From: Myxococcus eversor
Lineage (GTDB): Bacteria > Myxococcota > Myxococcia > Myxococcales > Myxococcaceae
Direction: 5' to 3'
NCBI RefSeq assembly: GCF_010894455.1
Contig: NZ_JAAIXY010000005.1
Span: 434,001-498,000 of the forward strand
DNA length: 64,000 bases
Below are positions 1-8,913 of this stretch, in pieces. A program made the translations under genes and the position numbers. Under the pieces are notes generated by a model that saw nothing but the letters and a program-made list of their open reading frames with translations, did no database searches and was not told the origin of the DNA. Within the stretch, counting starts at the first letter, position 1, and the number at the start of each line of letters is the position of its first letter.

Positions 1-1103
1 CGGTCCCGAGGGCTTCTCCTTTTCGCTCTACCAGTCCATCGGCGTCGCGTTGCAGGCCGGACATCGGCTGGAGCTCCTGGAGAACGGCTCCGTCTTCGAC
101 CGCATGCAGGCGGACTCCGCTCGGCGCGGGAGAGCATCCACATCCTCGTCTATCTCTGGCGGCCTTGCGACGTGTCCGACCGCAAAGTGGAGGCGCTCGT
201 TGAGCGTGCTCGCGCGGGCGTCGCCTGCCGCGTGGTGGTGGACCCGGTGGGCAGCGAAGTCGTTTCCGGAGACCGGGACTTCGACCAGAAGGTGGGGAGG
301 GTGCTCTCCGAGGCCGGCGTGGAGGTCCACTACTACCGGATGCTGGCGGTCAATGCGGTGGGCCGGCTGCTGGGGCGCACGCACCAGAAGCTCGTCATCA
401 TCGACGGGCGCATCGCCTACACCGGAGGCTTCGGCTTCTGGGAGGCCTGGGATGGCGACGGCCTCTCGCCCGAGCAGTGGCGAGACGCGAGCGTCCGTGT
501 CGAAGGCCCCTGTGCCTGTGAGATGCGGCTCGCTTTCTCCCGCTACTGGCAGGAGTCAGGCGGAGGCTTGCTGCCACCGAGCTGCTTTCCCGATCTGGAA
601 CATGAGGGGGGCGCCAAGGCGTGCTTCGTGGAGAGCTTGGGCACGCTGGGCATCTACGAGTACCAGCCGTCGATGATTCACGCGAAGACGATGCTCGTGG
701 ATGACTGGCTCGCCGTGGTGGGCTCCACCAACCTGGACTCGCTGTCGCTCAACAAGCTGGGCGAGGGCTCGCTCGTCATGAACGATGCTCGGTTCGTCCG
801 TGAGTTGGGGCAATGCTGGGCGGACGAGAGCCCGCGGAGGAGTTCGCCGAGCGGTTCTCTCCGGAGGGGCAGGGGATGCGCCTGCCCGATGTCTTCAGGA
901 CATACCGCGCCGAGGGGCAGGACGATCTTCCCCCGGAGCTGGGTGCGGAGGCCTGGGAGGCGCTGGGCGAGAACGAGCCCTGGGTGCTCTCGCGGCTCCA
1001 ATACGGTTGGGCTCCGGAATCGGCTGTCCTCGAAGGGGCGGAGTTGCGGCACCTGCTTCAAGAGTCACTGGTGCTGCGCGGTGTTGTACCGCCGCGGGGG
1101 TGA
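1..1103 (+). pseudogene. Phospholipase D / cardiolipin synthase-like gene, two frameshifts, 5' end outside window
   Basis: Two HxK(x)4D motifs mark a phospholipase D superfamily enzyme, which moves phosphatidyl groups at the membrane: HQKLVIID near base 382 and HAKTMLVDD near base 679, each followed by the usual G-S/G-G residues. The reading frame is broken twice. Frame 2 (ending in DRMQAD) must shift to frame 1 (SARESIHILVYLW) near base 115; one missing C would restore D-L-R-S-A-R. A second shift near 829 moves frame 1 (RELGQCWADE) to frame 0 (PAEEFAERFSPEG), which has typical high-GC third positions and ends at a TGA at 1101-1103. Both breaks fit single-base deletions, so this is either a recent pseudogene or a stretch with two assembly errors. 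The start lies upstream of the window. Confidence 0.75.
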
Positions 1104-1158
1104 CGCGTGACTCGCGTGGCGGTGGCTGCCATCAAACGGGCAATGCCAAGGCCTGACG

Positions 1159-1203
1159 CTGGACAACCGATTACGCACATGCTGGGAGGATTTGTGCAGA
1201 GAC
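1159..1203. repeat. Repeat A, intact-locus copy
   Basis: About 45 bases upstream of the glycine-zipper gene, containing GGGAGGATTTGTGCAGAGAC, recur at about 2464-2511 (GCTGGACAA start, then ACGC-AC-T-GGGAGGATTTG). The copies differ by a few substitutions and a small indel. Between the phospholipase remnant (ends 1103) and the next gene (1303) I see nothing else. Confidence 0.75.
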
Positions 1204-1302
1204 CTGCACACGAGTTCGGCCTCCGCGTGGCGGCGTGCGACGCATCCTCTGGAAACTCCTGGGAGCAGGGGGCCGGTCTCTTGATTGCACTGTCGCGTGC
1301 AC

Positions 1303-1971
1303 ATGAAAATCTTCACGATTCGCAACCTGTTGATGCGGCTCCTGGTGCTCTCGCTGCTGTGCCTCGCCCCGGGCCTCGCGCTCGCGGCCACTGACGACCC
1401 GCCGCGAGGGGAAGCGGCCCCTCCGGTAACGGAGCCGAGCAAGTTGCTCCCGGTGACGGACCCGCCGTCCGAGTCGCCGATGCGAGAGGTCCTGCATACG
1501 AGCGCGCGCATCGCGGCGGAAATCGGAGCCATGTCGGTGACAGGCCTGGCCATGGGATTTCCCGGGCTCATCGTCGCCGGTGCGGCAAGCAGGCCCCCCC
1601 AGGGAATCGGTGGAGGCATCGACGAGGCGGTCTCTGGCTATTTCCTGGGAGCCGCGGTGGGAGTGCCCATTGGCACCATGTGGGGCGCGCACCTTCTGGG
1701 TGGAAAGGGGACGTGGACTGGAACGCTCATTGGAGCGGGCTCGGCTGCGGGGACCGGCGCGGTGACTGCGCTGCTTCTGGCGAACGAGGGAGATCGTCTT
1801 GTCATCGCCTCGACCGCCGCCCTGGCGGGCTCCATCCTGGGCTCCTTCATCGGGTATGAGGTGTCTCATGCCTCGAACAGCGCGCCACCAGCCCCGTCGG
1901 AGGTCAGCGTGCTCCCGTCGGTGGCGGTGTCTCAGGGTGGAATGATGTTGGGGCTGGGGGGTCGCTTTTGA
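1303..1971 (+). CDS. Secreted glycine-zipper protein of unknown function (222 aa)
   Basis: ATG 1303 is preferred over an upstream in-frame TTG at 1285 because it opens directly into a classic signal peptide (MKIF, a hydrophobic stretch, then cleavage after ALAA). The mature protein has an acidic, proline-rich N-terminus and then several small-residue and Gly-rich hydrophobic segments (GLAMGFPG, GAAVGVPIG, GAGSAAGTGAV, LAGSILGSFIG) that look like glycine zippers inserting into or packing at a membrane. It ends in GLGGRF; a terminal aromatic residue after a Gly-rich strand is common in myxobacterial outer-membrane proteins. I do not recognise a named family. Its 3' end (1948-1985) recurs in the composite repeat at 2512-2550, so a second copy probably existed. 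Confidence 0.7.
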   Translation: MKIFTIRNLLMRLLVLSLLCLAPGLALAATDDPPRGEAAPPVTEPSKLLPVTDPPSESPMREVLHTSARIAAEIGAMSVTGLAMGFPGLIVAGAASRPPQGIGGGIDEAVSGYFLGAAVGVPIGTMWGAHLLGGKGTWTGTLIGAGSAAGTGAVTALLLANEGDRLVIASTAALAGSILGSFIGYEVSHASNSAPPAPSEVSVLPSVAVSQGGMMLGLGGRF

Positions 1972-2200
1972 GTGCATGACGTGACGACTCGCCGCGCGTG
2001 ATGCAACGCCGCATCGGGCTATCACCGGGGGCTTGTAGCGCAGTGCGTTGACCTGGTGTGTGTGGGTGTCGCCTTGGGCGGGTGGAACGGAGGTGTCACC
2101 CGAGAGGCCAAACAGAAGACATGGACGACCTGCTATCCTTGGACGCGTTGTCGCCGTGCGCGAGTTGGAAGTCCCTGTCACGCCAACCTGGGAGGGTACG
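1972..2200 (+). promoter_or_regulatory. Leader of the cysteine-rich peptide gene; possible extended -10
   Basis: A non-coding stretch between two secreted-protein genes. TGCTATCCT at 2131-2139 resembles an extended -10 (TGnTATnnT), but no good -35 sits 17 bases upstream. A strong Shine-Dalgarno, GGAGGG at 2191-2196, precedes ATG 2201. Weak support for the promoter, good support for the ribosome-binding site. Confidence 0.4.
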
Positions 2201-2407
2201 ATGCTCGGTTCCGCGAAGAAGGTCGTTCAGGTGTTGCTTGCCGTTGTCACGGGTGCGGCTGTGTCGTTTGGTGCCACGCTGGCGGTCGCCGCGCCCGCGG
2301 AGCCGCTTTCCTATTGTGCTGGCAACTGTGTCAACGAGTGCATCGAGGCGGGTTTCGCCTATGGTCGATGCTCTGGCGATGTCTGTGTTTGTTTCCCGTT
2401 CTCCTGA
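2201..2407 (+). CDS. Secreted six-cysteine defensin-like (CS-alpha-beta pattern) peptide, 68 aa
   Basis: ATG 2201 follows GGAGGG with normal spacing. Residues 1-30 form a signal peptide (KK, then a hydrophobic core, A-V-A before the cut), leaving a mature peptide of about 38 residues. It has exactly six cysteines, C39, C43, C47, C57, C62 and C64, with spacing C-x3-C-x3-C-x9-C-x4-C-x1-C. The C-x3-C, x9, and C-x-C elements and the G-R-C gamma-core (GxC) match the CS-alpha-beta defensin fold, where C-x3-C lies in the helix and C-x-C in the last strand. Established knowledge: defensin-like peptides have been reported from myxobacteria (AdDLP of Anaeromyxobacter). The C1-C2 loop is shorter than in most animal defensins. 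Function (antimicrobial or signalling) is inferred. It lies just upstream of a pore-forming toxin gene on the same strand. Confidence 0.75.
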   Translation: MLGSAKKVVQVLLAVVTGAAVSFGATLAVAAPAEPLSYCAGNCVNECIEAGFAYGRCSGDVCVCFPFS

Positions 2408-2463
2408 GCCTTCGTAGCGTGCCCTGCTGGCGCAGGTGGCAGGCACCTGCGCCAGCGGCTGGT

Positions 2464-2561
2464 GCTGGACAATCTCGCTTACGCGCACGTTGGGAGGATT
2501 TGTGCAGAGACTTGGGGCTGGGGGGGGGCGCTTTTGACCGCATGACGCAGGGTCGACGCCC
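2464..2561. repeat. Composite remnant: upstream repeat fused to 3' end of the glycine-zipper gene
   Basis: Bases 2464-2511 match 1159-1203 (upstream of the glycine-zipper gene); the next bases, TTGGGGCTGGGGGG...CGCTTTTGA then CATGACG and CGACTCG (2512-2561), match 1948-1990, the last codons and stop of that gene plus flank. The whole coding body (about 745 bases) is missing at the junction. The simplest reading is a second copy of the locus that lost its gene by an internal deletion. Confidence 0.7.
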
Positions 2562-2597
2562 TGGCGACTCGGCCTCGAAATTGACTACAAGGCCGAC

Positions 2598-3959
2598 ATG
2601 AAAAGTCCTTCGACGCGTTCCCCCCGCCGCTCGTTCGAAGTTCCCCCCGCGCCCCGACCCCTCCGGGCGCTCGCCCTCGGCCTCTCCTTCGTGGCCATGA
2701 GCTGCAGTCCCGAAGTCGTGGCCCCCGAGGCCTCGAATCCCGACACGGTGAAGGCAGTTCCCTCTTCAACCGTCACCGCCGAGCAGCCCCTGGAGCTGGG
2801 CTTGACGGTCAACATCCTCGCCGGACCGGACGCGCAGTCGTCTCGCGTCTCCGCCTCGGGGACGCTCATGCACCTGGTCACGGACCTGGAACGGCAGACG
2901 TTCGGCGTCACGGATGCGCCGCTCAAGAACGCCATCGGAGCCATCATGGGGCGCAACCCAAATGATGCCTACGTGCGTGGCCCCACGCCGTGGGGCGACC
3001 TCTACACCGTTTATGGCCTGGAAGAGACGAAGGCGGTCCTCACCGTCAAGAGTGCGCAGATTCTGGAAATCACCTCGCAGCCCACCGTGCTGAACCGGGT
3101 CGATTTCATCAACGAGAGCGCCCGGTTCCCGGCCACCTACCACGCCGATGTCACGCAGGATGTCTCCAACACAGCGGAGACCAACTGGAACTCCACGCAC
3201 GGCGTCGAGTTCACCCAGACCGTCAGCTACAAGGTGGAGTTCCTGGGGTCCGGAGGCGGCGGAGAGACCTCCTTCGGCTATTCCTACCAGTGGGGCCAGG
3301 GGGGCTCCGAGAGCAAGAGCTACACCGTGGGCTCGTCCCAGGGGGTTACCCTCGAGCTGCCGCCCCTGACCGCGGTGGAGGCCGTGCTCAGCGCCAGCCG
3401 GGGGACGATGCGCGTCCGCATCAGGTACAACGTCTCCCTTCAGGGCACGACGGCCGTCAATTACAACCCGAGGCACCAGGACCACCATTTCTGGTGGTTC
3501 AACCTCGCGGATGTCATGGCCTATACCGGCAAGAACAATGCCCGCGAGTACACCGAGGACATCGAGATTGGCTACTTCGCCAATGCCAAGGTGGTCATCC
3601 GGGACATCGAGGACGTCGACGACATCTACTTCTCGTATGGGCAGAGCGTTCCAGGCGGGCATTGCATCTCGTTGAACGAGCCGGGGGACCCCTACACCTG
3701 GTGGGACAACTCCTTGTGCACACCCACCGACTACGGCTTCCGGTTCAGCTACGCGGGGCCCATCGCCGGCATGCGCTGCACGCTGATGAACGAACCGTCG
3801 GACCCGCACGGCTGGGGCGACAACTACTTCTGCGTGCCGCAGGAGAGCCGGCTGATGCCTGTCTGGTCTTCCGCGGGGCCCGTCGCCAACAAGCGCTGTG
3901 TCTCCATCGCCGAGGGGTCGGACCCGCACGGCTGGGCCGACAACTACCTCTGCTTCTGA
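2598..3959 (+). CDS. Aerolysin/ETX-MTX2-like beta-pore-forming toxin with three C-terminal Cys repeats (453 aa)
   Basis: The N-terminus has a long basic leader, a hydrophobic segment and a Cys (VAMSC), so it may be a lipoprotein with an imperfect lipobox. Residues about 150-300 carry the alternating polar/Ser-Thr strands of the aerolysin/ETX-MTX2 pore module: a TAETNWNSTHGVEF-like strand, a Gly-rich turn (GSGGGGETS), a Ser-rich strand (SESKSYTVGSSQG) and a return strand ending in NYN. The C-terminus holds three similar units of about 23 residues, each Cys-x(9-12)-DPxxWxDNxxC: GGHC...SLC, GMRC...YFC, NKRC...YLC. These probably bind a receptor or glycan. Established knowledge: members of this fold oligomerise into beta-barrel pores. 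A predatory or defensive role is inferred. Confidence 0.65.
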   Translation: MKSPSTRSPRRSFEVPPAPRPLRALALGLSFVAMSCSPEVVAPEASNPDTVKAVPSSTVTAEQPLELGLTVNILAGPDAQSSRVSASGTLMHLVTDLERQTFGVTDAPLKNAIGAIMGRNPNDAYVRGPTPWGDLYTVYGLEETKAVLTVKSAQILEITSQPTVLNRVDFINESARFPATYHADVTQDVSNTAETNWNSTHGVEFTQTVSYKVEFLGSGGGGETSFGYSYQWGQGGSESKSYTVGSSQGVTLELPPLTAVEAVLSASRGTMRVRIRYNVSLQGTTAVNYNPRHQDHHFWWFNLADVMAYTGKNNAREYTEDIEIGYFANAKVVIRDIEDVDDIYFSYGQSVPGGHCISLNEPGDPYTWWDNSLCTPTDYGFRFSYAGPIAGMRCTLMNEPSDPHGWGDNYFCVPQESRLMPVWSSAGPVANKRCVSIAEGSDPHGWADNYLCF

Positions 3960-4314
3960 TCTGGAGCTGAACCCGGGTCGACACGCTCCAGCCGCCTCCA
4001 TCCGATTCGCCCGGGTGAAGGCGGCGCGCCGCACGAAGGGGGCCTCGCCGGCGAACTCGCTGGGGTCGCCATGCTCTTCGGCGTCTCCCCGTGGTTGACC
4101 GTCAGCGCCGGCATCATGCCCGATCGATGACAGTGCTCGGCCCCGTCGGCGTGCTTGTTCGGCCCGCCGTCAGGCCTATCATGTCGGCGGCCTCCTCCTC
4201 CGCTCTGAAACAGACGGAAAGCCAGGGGGCGACCATTCTGTCAGCCGTTCGGGAGACGTTGCGCTGGGCTGCCCCTGTCGCGGGTGAGCTGGCGGGTTGG
4301 AGCGGCGTGAGCAG
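3960..4314. other. Intergenic region between toxin and efflux operon
   Basis: A gap of about 350 bases. Short frames exist on both strands, but none has a ribosome-binding site or typical codon use. I see no clear promoter, hairpin or repeat. Confidence 0.4.
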
Positions 4315-5646
4315 ATGCGCAAGCCAGGGCGCGGGGCGAGCCATCATCGGCAGCTGGCGATTGTCGGGGCATGCCTTGTTCTGATGGCGCCCGCACGCGC
4401 CCGGCCAGAATCAGGGACAGCGCCCGTCCAGCTGTCCTTCGCCGAGGTGATGCGCAAGGTCTTCACCCGAAATCCCGACGCAATCATCGCCGTGGAGGAG
4501 ATTTCTCGGGCACGTGCCGTGGTGGAGCAGGTGCGCGCCGGGTCCCTGCCAACGGGGAGCCTGGCCGCGACCTACACCCAGCTCAACAGTGCACGCCTCA
4601 CGACGGGCAGCCCGAGCACCGTCATTCTTCCGCAGACCGGGTTCAACGCCTCGGGGACCGTGGGGCTGCCGCTCGACCCTCGGCGCTGGGTTCAATGGTC
4701 CCAGGCGCGCGACAACGTCACCCTGGCGAGGCTCGGGGCCGCCGAGGTGCGGCGGCAACTCTCCGTGACTGTGAGTCAGGTGTACCTCTCGGTCCTGGTC
4801 CAGCGGAAGCTGGTGCAGGCCGACGAGAACGCCGTGCGGAATGCCGAGGCGCATGTCGACTACACTCGCACGCGCCTCGACGCGGGCAACGGCACGCTGG
4901 TCGACTTCCAGCGCGCGTCCGCGCTCTATTACACCGACCGTGCCCAGCTCGAGCGCAGCCGGTTCCTCCTCGTTCGTCTGCAGGAGCAGCTCGGCGTCCT
5001 GCTGGGTGAGAGTTCTCCCGTTGACGTCTCCGCGGAGGTCCAGCTCCCGGCGGCGCCCGCCGACCTGAAGAGCGGGCTCGATGACGCGGACCGGCTCCGC
5101 AGTGACCTGCGCCTCGCGCGCGAGCGGCTGTTCGCCACCGCGAAGGTGCGCCGGGACTCCTGGGCGGACTTCATGCCGTCGGCGTCCGCCACCTTCGAAG
5201 TCCAGTACCAGACTCCGCCGACGCAGACCCTCCCCTCCGAAAGCTGGCAACTGCTCCTGACGATGGGGTTTCCCATCTACGACGGCGGCCTGCGGTACGG
5301 GCTGCTCAAGGAGCGGCGCGCGCTGGAGAGCGAGGCAGGGGTCCGGCTCGACGCAACGCTGAGGCAGGTCCGCTCCGATGTCCGGACCGCGCTCGCCGAA
5401 CTCGAGCGCGCGCGAGCCGGGCTGGAGCTGGCGCGGGAGGCGGCGCGGCTCTCCACGGAGGTCTTGCGCCTCACGACGGTGAGCTACCGCACCGGGCTCA
5501 CGAATGACCTCCAGGTCATCGACGCGCAACTGGCATCACGCAACGCGGAGATCTCCGCGGCGCTGGCGGAGAACGACGAGCGACAGGCACAGCTCGACCT
5601 CTTGAACGCCACGGGTCACTTCCCGCCAACCGGACAGCTGCCATAG
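4315..5646 (+). CDS. TolC-family outer membrane efflux channel
   Basis: An outer membrane factor that carries substrates across the periplasm and outer membrane for the adjacent RND pump. It has a signal peptide (hydrophobic AIVGACLVLMA, cut near ARA), then two long repeats of alpha-helical coiled coil separated by beta-strand segments (SLAATYTQL, GFPIYDGG), as in TolC. The length (443 aa) is normal. ATG 4315 is chosen over TTG 4297 because it gives a conventional leader; neither has a strong ribosome-binding site. The stop is 12 bases before the pump gene, so the three genes form one operon (4315-10001). Confidence 0.88.
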   Translation: MRKPGRGASHHRQLAIVGACLVLMAPARARPESGTAPVQLSFAEVMRKVFTRNPDAIIAVEEISRARAVVEQVRAGSLPTGSLAATYTQLNSARLTTGSPSTVILPQTGFNASGTVGLPLDPRRWVQWSQARDNVTLARLGAAEVRRQLSVTVSQVYLSVLVQRKLVQADENAVRNAEAHVDYTRTRLDAGNGTLVDFQRASALYYTDRAQLERSRFLLVRLQEQLGVLLGESSPVDVSAEVQLPAAPADLKSGLDDADRLRSDLRLARERLFATAKVRRDSWADFMPSASATFEVQYQTPPTQTLPSESWQLLLTMGFPIYDGGLRYGLLKERRALESEAGVRLDATLRQVRSDVRTALAELERARAGLELAREAARLSTEVLRLTTVSYRTGLTNDLQVIDAQLASRNAEISAALAENDERQAQLDLLNATGHFPPTGQLP

Positions 5647-5658
5647 GGGGACGATGCG

Positions 5659-8600
5659 ATGTGGCTGGTCCTGTTGGCGCTCCGGCGGTCTTACTCGGTT
5701 GCGACGTTCTGCATCGTCATCGTGCTGCTCGGGTTCATCTCCGTGCGCGGCATGCTCACGGATGTCCTGCCCGCCATCAACATCCCCGTCGTCATCGTCG
5801 TCTTCAACTACCCGGGCCTCACCGCGTCGGACATGCAGAACCGAGTGCTGCTCGTCGCGCAACGCGGCTACTCGACGACCGTCGATGGCATCGAGCACAT
5901 GGAGGCGGAGTCCATCCTCGGGACTGGCATCATCAAGATCTACTTCGCGCGGGACGTGAATGTGAACGCGGCGATCGCGCAGATCACCGCGCAGACGCAG
6001 CAGCAGTTGCGCTTCATGCCGCCAGGAATCACCACGCCCAACATCCTGCAGTTCAACGCCTCCAACATCCCCGTCGCGCAGCTGACCCTCTCCAGCTCCA
6101 GCCAGTCGGAGCTCGAGGTCTTCGACTACGCGCAGAACTTCCTGCGCCTCCGGCTGTTCACCATTCCGGGGCTCCAGGTGCCGCCCCCGTATGGAGGCGC
6201 CACGCGGCAGGTGAGCATCGACATCGACCCGGTGAAGCTCGCCACCAAGGGCCTCTCTCCGCAGGATGTGGTCGACGCGGTGCTGACGTCGAACGTCATC
6301 CTGCCGGCGGGCTCGGCGCGCATCGGGAAACGGCAGTTCGACGTGCTGCTCAACTCGAGCCCGTCGAGCTACGAGGACTTCAATAGAATCCCCATCAAGC
6401 TCGTCGACGGTGCGATTGTCTACCTGGGGGATGTCGCGCTCGCGCACTCCGGCTATGCGGTCCAGGAGAACGTGGTGCGCGTCAACGGGCGGCGCGCGAC
6501 CTACCTGGCGATTCTCAAGAAGAGCACAGCGTCGACGCTGGTGGTGGTCGACTCGGTGCGTGAGATGCTGCCGGCGCTCAAGGCCGCGGCGCCGCAGGGG
6601 ATGGAGCTCAGCATCGACTTCGACCAGTCGGTGTTCGTCCGAGCGGCGGTGTGGGGCGTCGTCCGGGAGGGAGGGACCGCGGCGCTGCTCGTCGCGCTCA
6701 TGACCCTCGGGTTCCTGGGCTCCTGGCGCAGCGTGCTCGTCGTCTGCACATCCATCCCGCTGGCCATCCTGGCCAGCATCATCGGCCTCTTCCTCACCGG
6801 CCAGACGCTCAACCTCATGACGCTGGGGGGACTGTCCCTGGCGATTGGCATGCTGGTCGACGATGCGACGGTGGAGATAGAGAACATCAACCGCAACCGC
6901 GTCCACGAACCGAGGCTGGCGGTGGCCGTGCTCAACAGCGCGCGGCAGGTCGCGATGCCAGCCCTGGCGACGACGCTGACGATCTGCATCGTGTTCTGCC
7001 CGGTCATCTCGTTGACAGGGCCGGCGCGCTTCCTCTTCGTGCCACTCGCGCTATCGGTCGTGTTCGCGATGCTCGCCTCGTATCTGCTCTCGCGCACGCT
7101 CGTTCCCGCCCTGTCACACCTCATCCTGGGCAAGGAGCCGCCCGAGTCCGAACAGCTCGACCCGTCGAAGAAGCACTCCTTCTGGCAGCGCTTCAACGCG
7201 TGGCGCGTCCGCTCCTTCGAGCGCCTGGAGCGAGGCTACGCCTCGGTGTTGAAGACAGTGCTGGGCCTGCCGGTCTTCATCCTGCTGACCTTCTTCGTCC
7301 TGTTCCTGGCCTCGGCCGCGCTCGCCACGATGGTGGGCCTGGACTTCTTCCCGACGGTTGACACCGGGCAGCTCAAGATCCATTTCCGCGCGCCCATCGG
7401 CAGCCGCATCGAGGACACCGAGCGGCTCGTCGCCCAGTTGGACCAGGAGCTCCGCAAGGTCATCCCCGCCGAGGAGCTGGCGACGATCAACGACACCATC
7501 GGCGTCCCCATTCCCATCAACCTCGCCTATGTGGCGAGCGACAGCATCGGCGAGCAGGACGCCGAGATTCTCATCCAGCTCACCCCGAAGCATCGCCCGA
7601 GCGCGCTCTACCGGCAGCGCATCCGCGACGAGGTGGTGCCCCGCTTCCCTGGCTCGGTCCTCTATTTCCAGTCGGGCGATGTCATCACCCAGGCCCTCAA
7701 CTTCGGCTCGGCTGCGACCATCGACGTCCAGCTCCAGGGACAGCAGCTCGAACCCCTGTATGCCGTTGCACGCGGGATGCTCAACGACATCCGAGCCATT
7801 CCCGGGATTGCCGATGTGCGCATCCCCCAGGTTCTCGAGCACCCCTCGTTCGCGGTCAACGTCGACCGCTCACGGGCCATGCAGGTCGGCCTCACCATCG
7901 AGGACGTCGCGGCGAGCCTGCTGACGTCGCTGACGGGCACGAGCTTGTCCAACCCCAACTTCTTCGTCGACCCCAAGAACAACGTGAACTACCCGGTGGT
8001 GGTGCAGACGCCTGTCCTCGACATCCGGGACGTCGCGAGTGTCTCGGCCACCCCCCTGACGTCCTCTGCGGCCTTCACGACGACTCTACAGACGTCGAAC
8101 GCAGGCACTTATGCGGGCACCTTGTCCATGGCGGGGATCGCGCCCACGCTCGGCTCGATCGCGACCACCACGCTGACGACCAACGCGGCGCGGCTCGACC
8201 AATATACGACGCGGCCGCTCCTCAACATCCAGGCCAGCGTCGAAGGGCGCGACCTGGGCGGCGTCGCGCGCGACGTCAACCGGGTGATCGACAGGGTCAG
8301 CAAGACATTGCCACCTGGTGCCAGCATGGTGTTGCGCGGGCAGAGCCAGGCGATGTTCCACTCCTTCTCCGCGCTGGCGCTGGGGATGATTGTCGCGATC
8401 GTGCTGGTGTACCTGCTGCTCGCGACGCTGCTTCAGTCGTGGTTGGACCCGTTCATCATCATGGTCGCGATTCCTGGCGCGCTGATGGGCGTGGTGTGGA
8501 TGCTCGCGGCGACCGGCACGACCATCAACGTCGAGTCGCTGATGGGCGCCATCATGGTGATTGGTATCGCCGTTTCGAACTCGAACCTGCTCGTGAACTT

Positions 8601-8913
8601 CGCCAACGACATCCGTGTCGAGCAAAACCTCAATGCGTTCGACGCGGCGGTTGTCGCCGGACAGACGCGCCTGCGCCCGGTGCTGATGACCGCGCTCGCG
8701 ATGATTCTCGGCATGCTCCCGATGGCGCTCGCGCTCGGCGAGGGTGGTGAGCAGAACGCGCCGCTCGGGCGGGCGGTGATTGGCGGGCTGCTGGTCGCCA
8801 CGTTCGTGACGCTGTTCGTCGTGCCGCTCGTCTACGCCCTCCTGCGGAAGAGGGAGCCCTCGAAGCACCTGCACGACGTCCGACTGAAGAAGGAAATGGA
8901 GCCGCTGCCGTGA
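5659..8913 (+). CDS. RND-family inner membrane efflux pump (HAE1/CzcA-like), 1084 aa
   Basis: A proton-driven inner-membrane transporter. The length fits RND pumps, and the fold shows two halves: a TM helix at the N-terminus (VATFCIVIVLLGFISV), a large periplasmic porter domain, then clusters of TM helices near residues 335-480 and 895-1070. TM4 carries GMLVDDATVEIENI, with the two adjacent aspartates of the proton relay. The second half has MGAIMVIGIAVSNSNLLVNF. A ribosome-binding site (AGGGGG at 5645) precedes ATG 5659. The next gene starts inside its stop codon (GTGA overlap at 8910-8913), which indicates translational coupling. The substrate cannot be told from sequence; heavy-metal motifs were not evident. 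Confidence 0.9.
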   Translation: MWLVLLALRRSYSVATFCIVIVLLGFISVRGMLTDVLPAINIPVVIVVFNYPGLTASDMQNRVLLVAQRGYSTTVDGIEHMEAESILGTGIIKIYFARDVNVNAAIAQITAQTQQQLRFMPPGITTPNILQFNASNIPVAQLTLSSSSQSELEVFDYAQNFLRLRLFTIPGLQVPPPYGGATRQVSIDIDPVKLATKGLSPQDVVDAVLTSNVILPAGSARIGKRQFDVLLNSSPSSYEDFNRIPIKLVDGAIVYLGDVALAHSGYAVQENVVRVNGRRATYLAILKKSTASTLVVVDSVREMLPALKAAAPQGMELSIDFDQSVFVRAAVWGVVREGGTAALLVALMTLGFLGSWRSVLVVCTSIPLAILASIIGLFLTGQTLNLMTLGGLSLAIGMLVDDATVEIENINRNRVHEPRLAVAVLNSARQVAMPALATTLTICIVFCPVISLTGPARFLFVPLALSVVFAMLASYLLSRTLVPALSHLILGKEPPESEQLDPSKKHSFWQRFNAWRVRSFERLERGYASVLKTVLGLPVFILLTFFVLFLASAALATMVGLDFFPTVDTGQLKIHFRAPIGSRIEDTERLVAQLDQELRKVIPAEELATINDTIGVPIPINLAYVASDSIGEQDAEILIQLTPKHRPSALYRQRIRDEVVPRFPGSVLYFQSGDVITQALNFGSAATIDVQLQGQQLEPLYAVARGMLNDIRAIPGIADVRIPQVLEHPSFAVNVDRSRAMQVGLTIEDVAASLLTSLTGTSLSNPNFFVDPKNNVNYPVVVQTPVLDIRDVASVSATPLTSSAAFTTTLQTSNAGTYAGTLSMAGIAPTLGSIATTTLTTNAARLDQYTTRPLLNIQASVEGRDLGGVARDVNRVIDRVSKTLPPGASMVLRGQSQAMFHSFSALALGMIVAIVLVYLLLATLLQSWLDPFIIMVAIPGALMGVVWMLAATGTTINVESLMGAIMVIGIAVSNSNLLVNFANDIRVEQNLNAFDAAVVAGQTRLRPVLMTALAMILGMLPMALALGEGGEQNAPLGRAVIGGLLVATFVTLFVVPLVYALLRKREPSKHLHDVRLKKEMEPLP

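Noticed and set aside
4091-4384. Short plus-strand frame between toxin and tolC
   Set aside because: No ribosome-binding site, no recognisable features, and it overlaps the tolC start in another frame.
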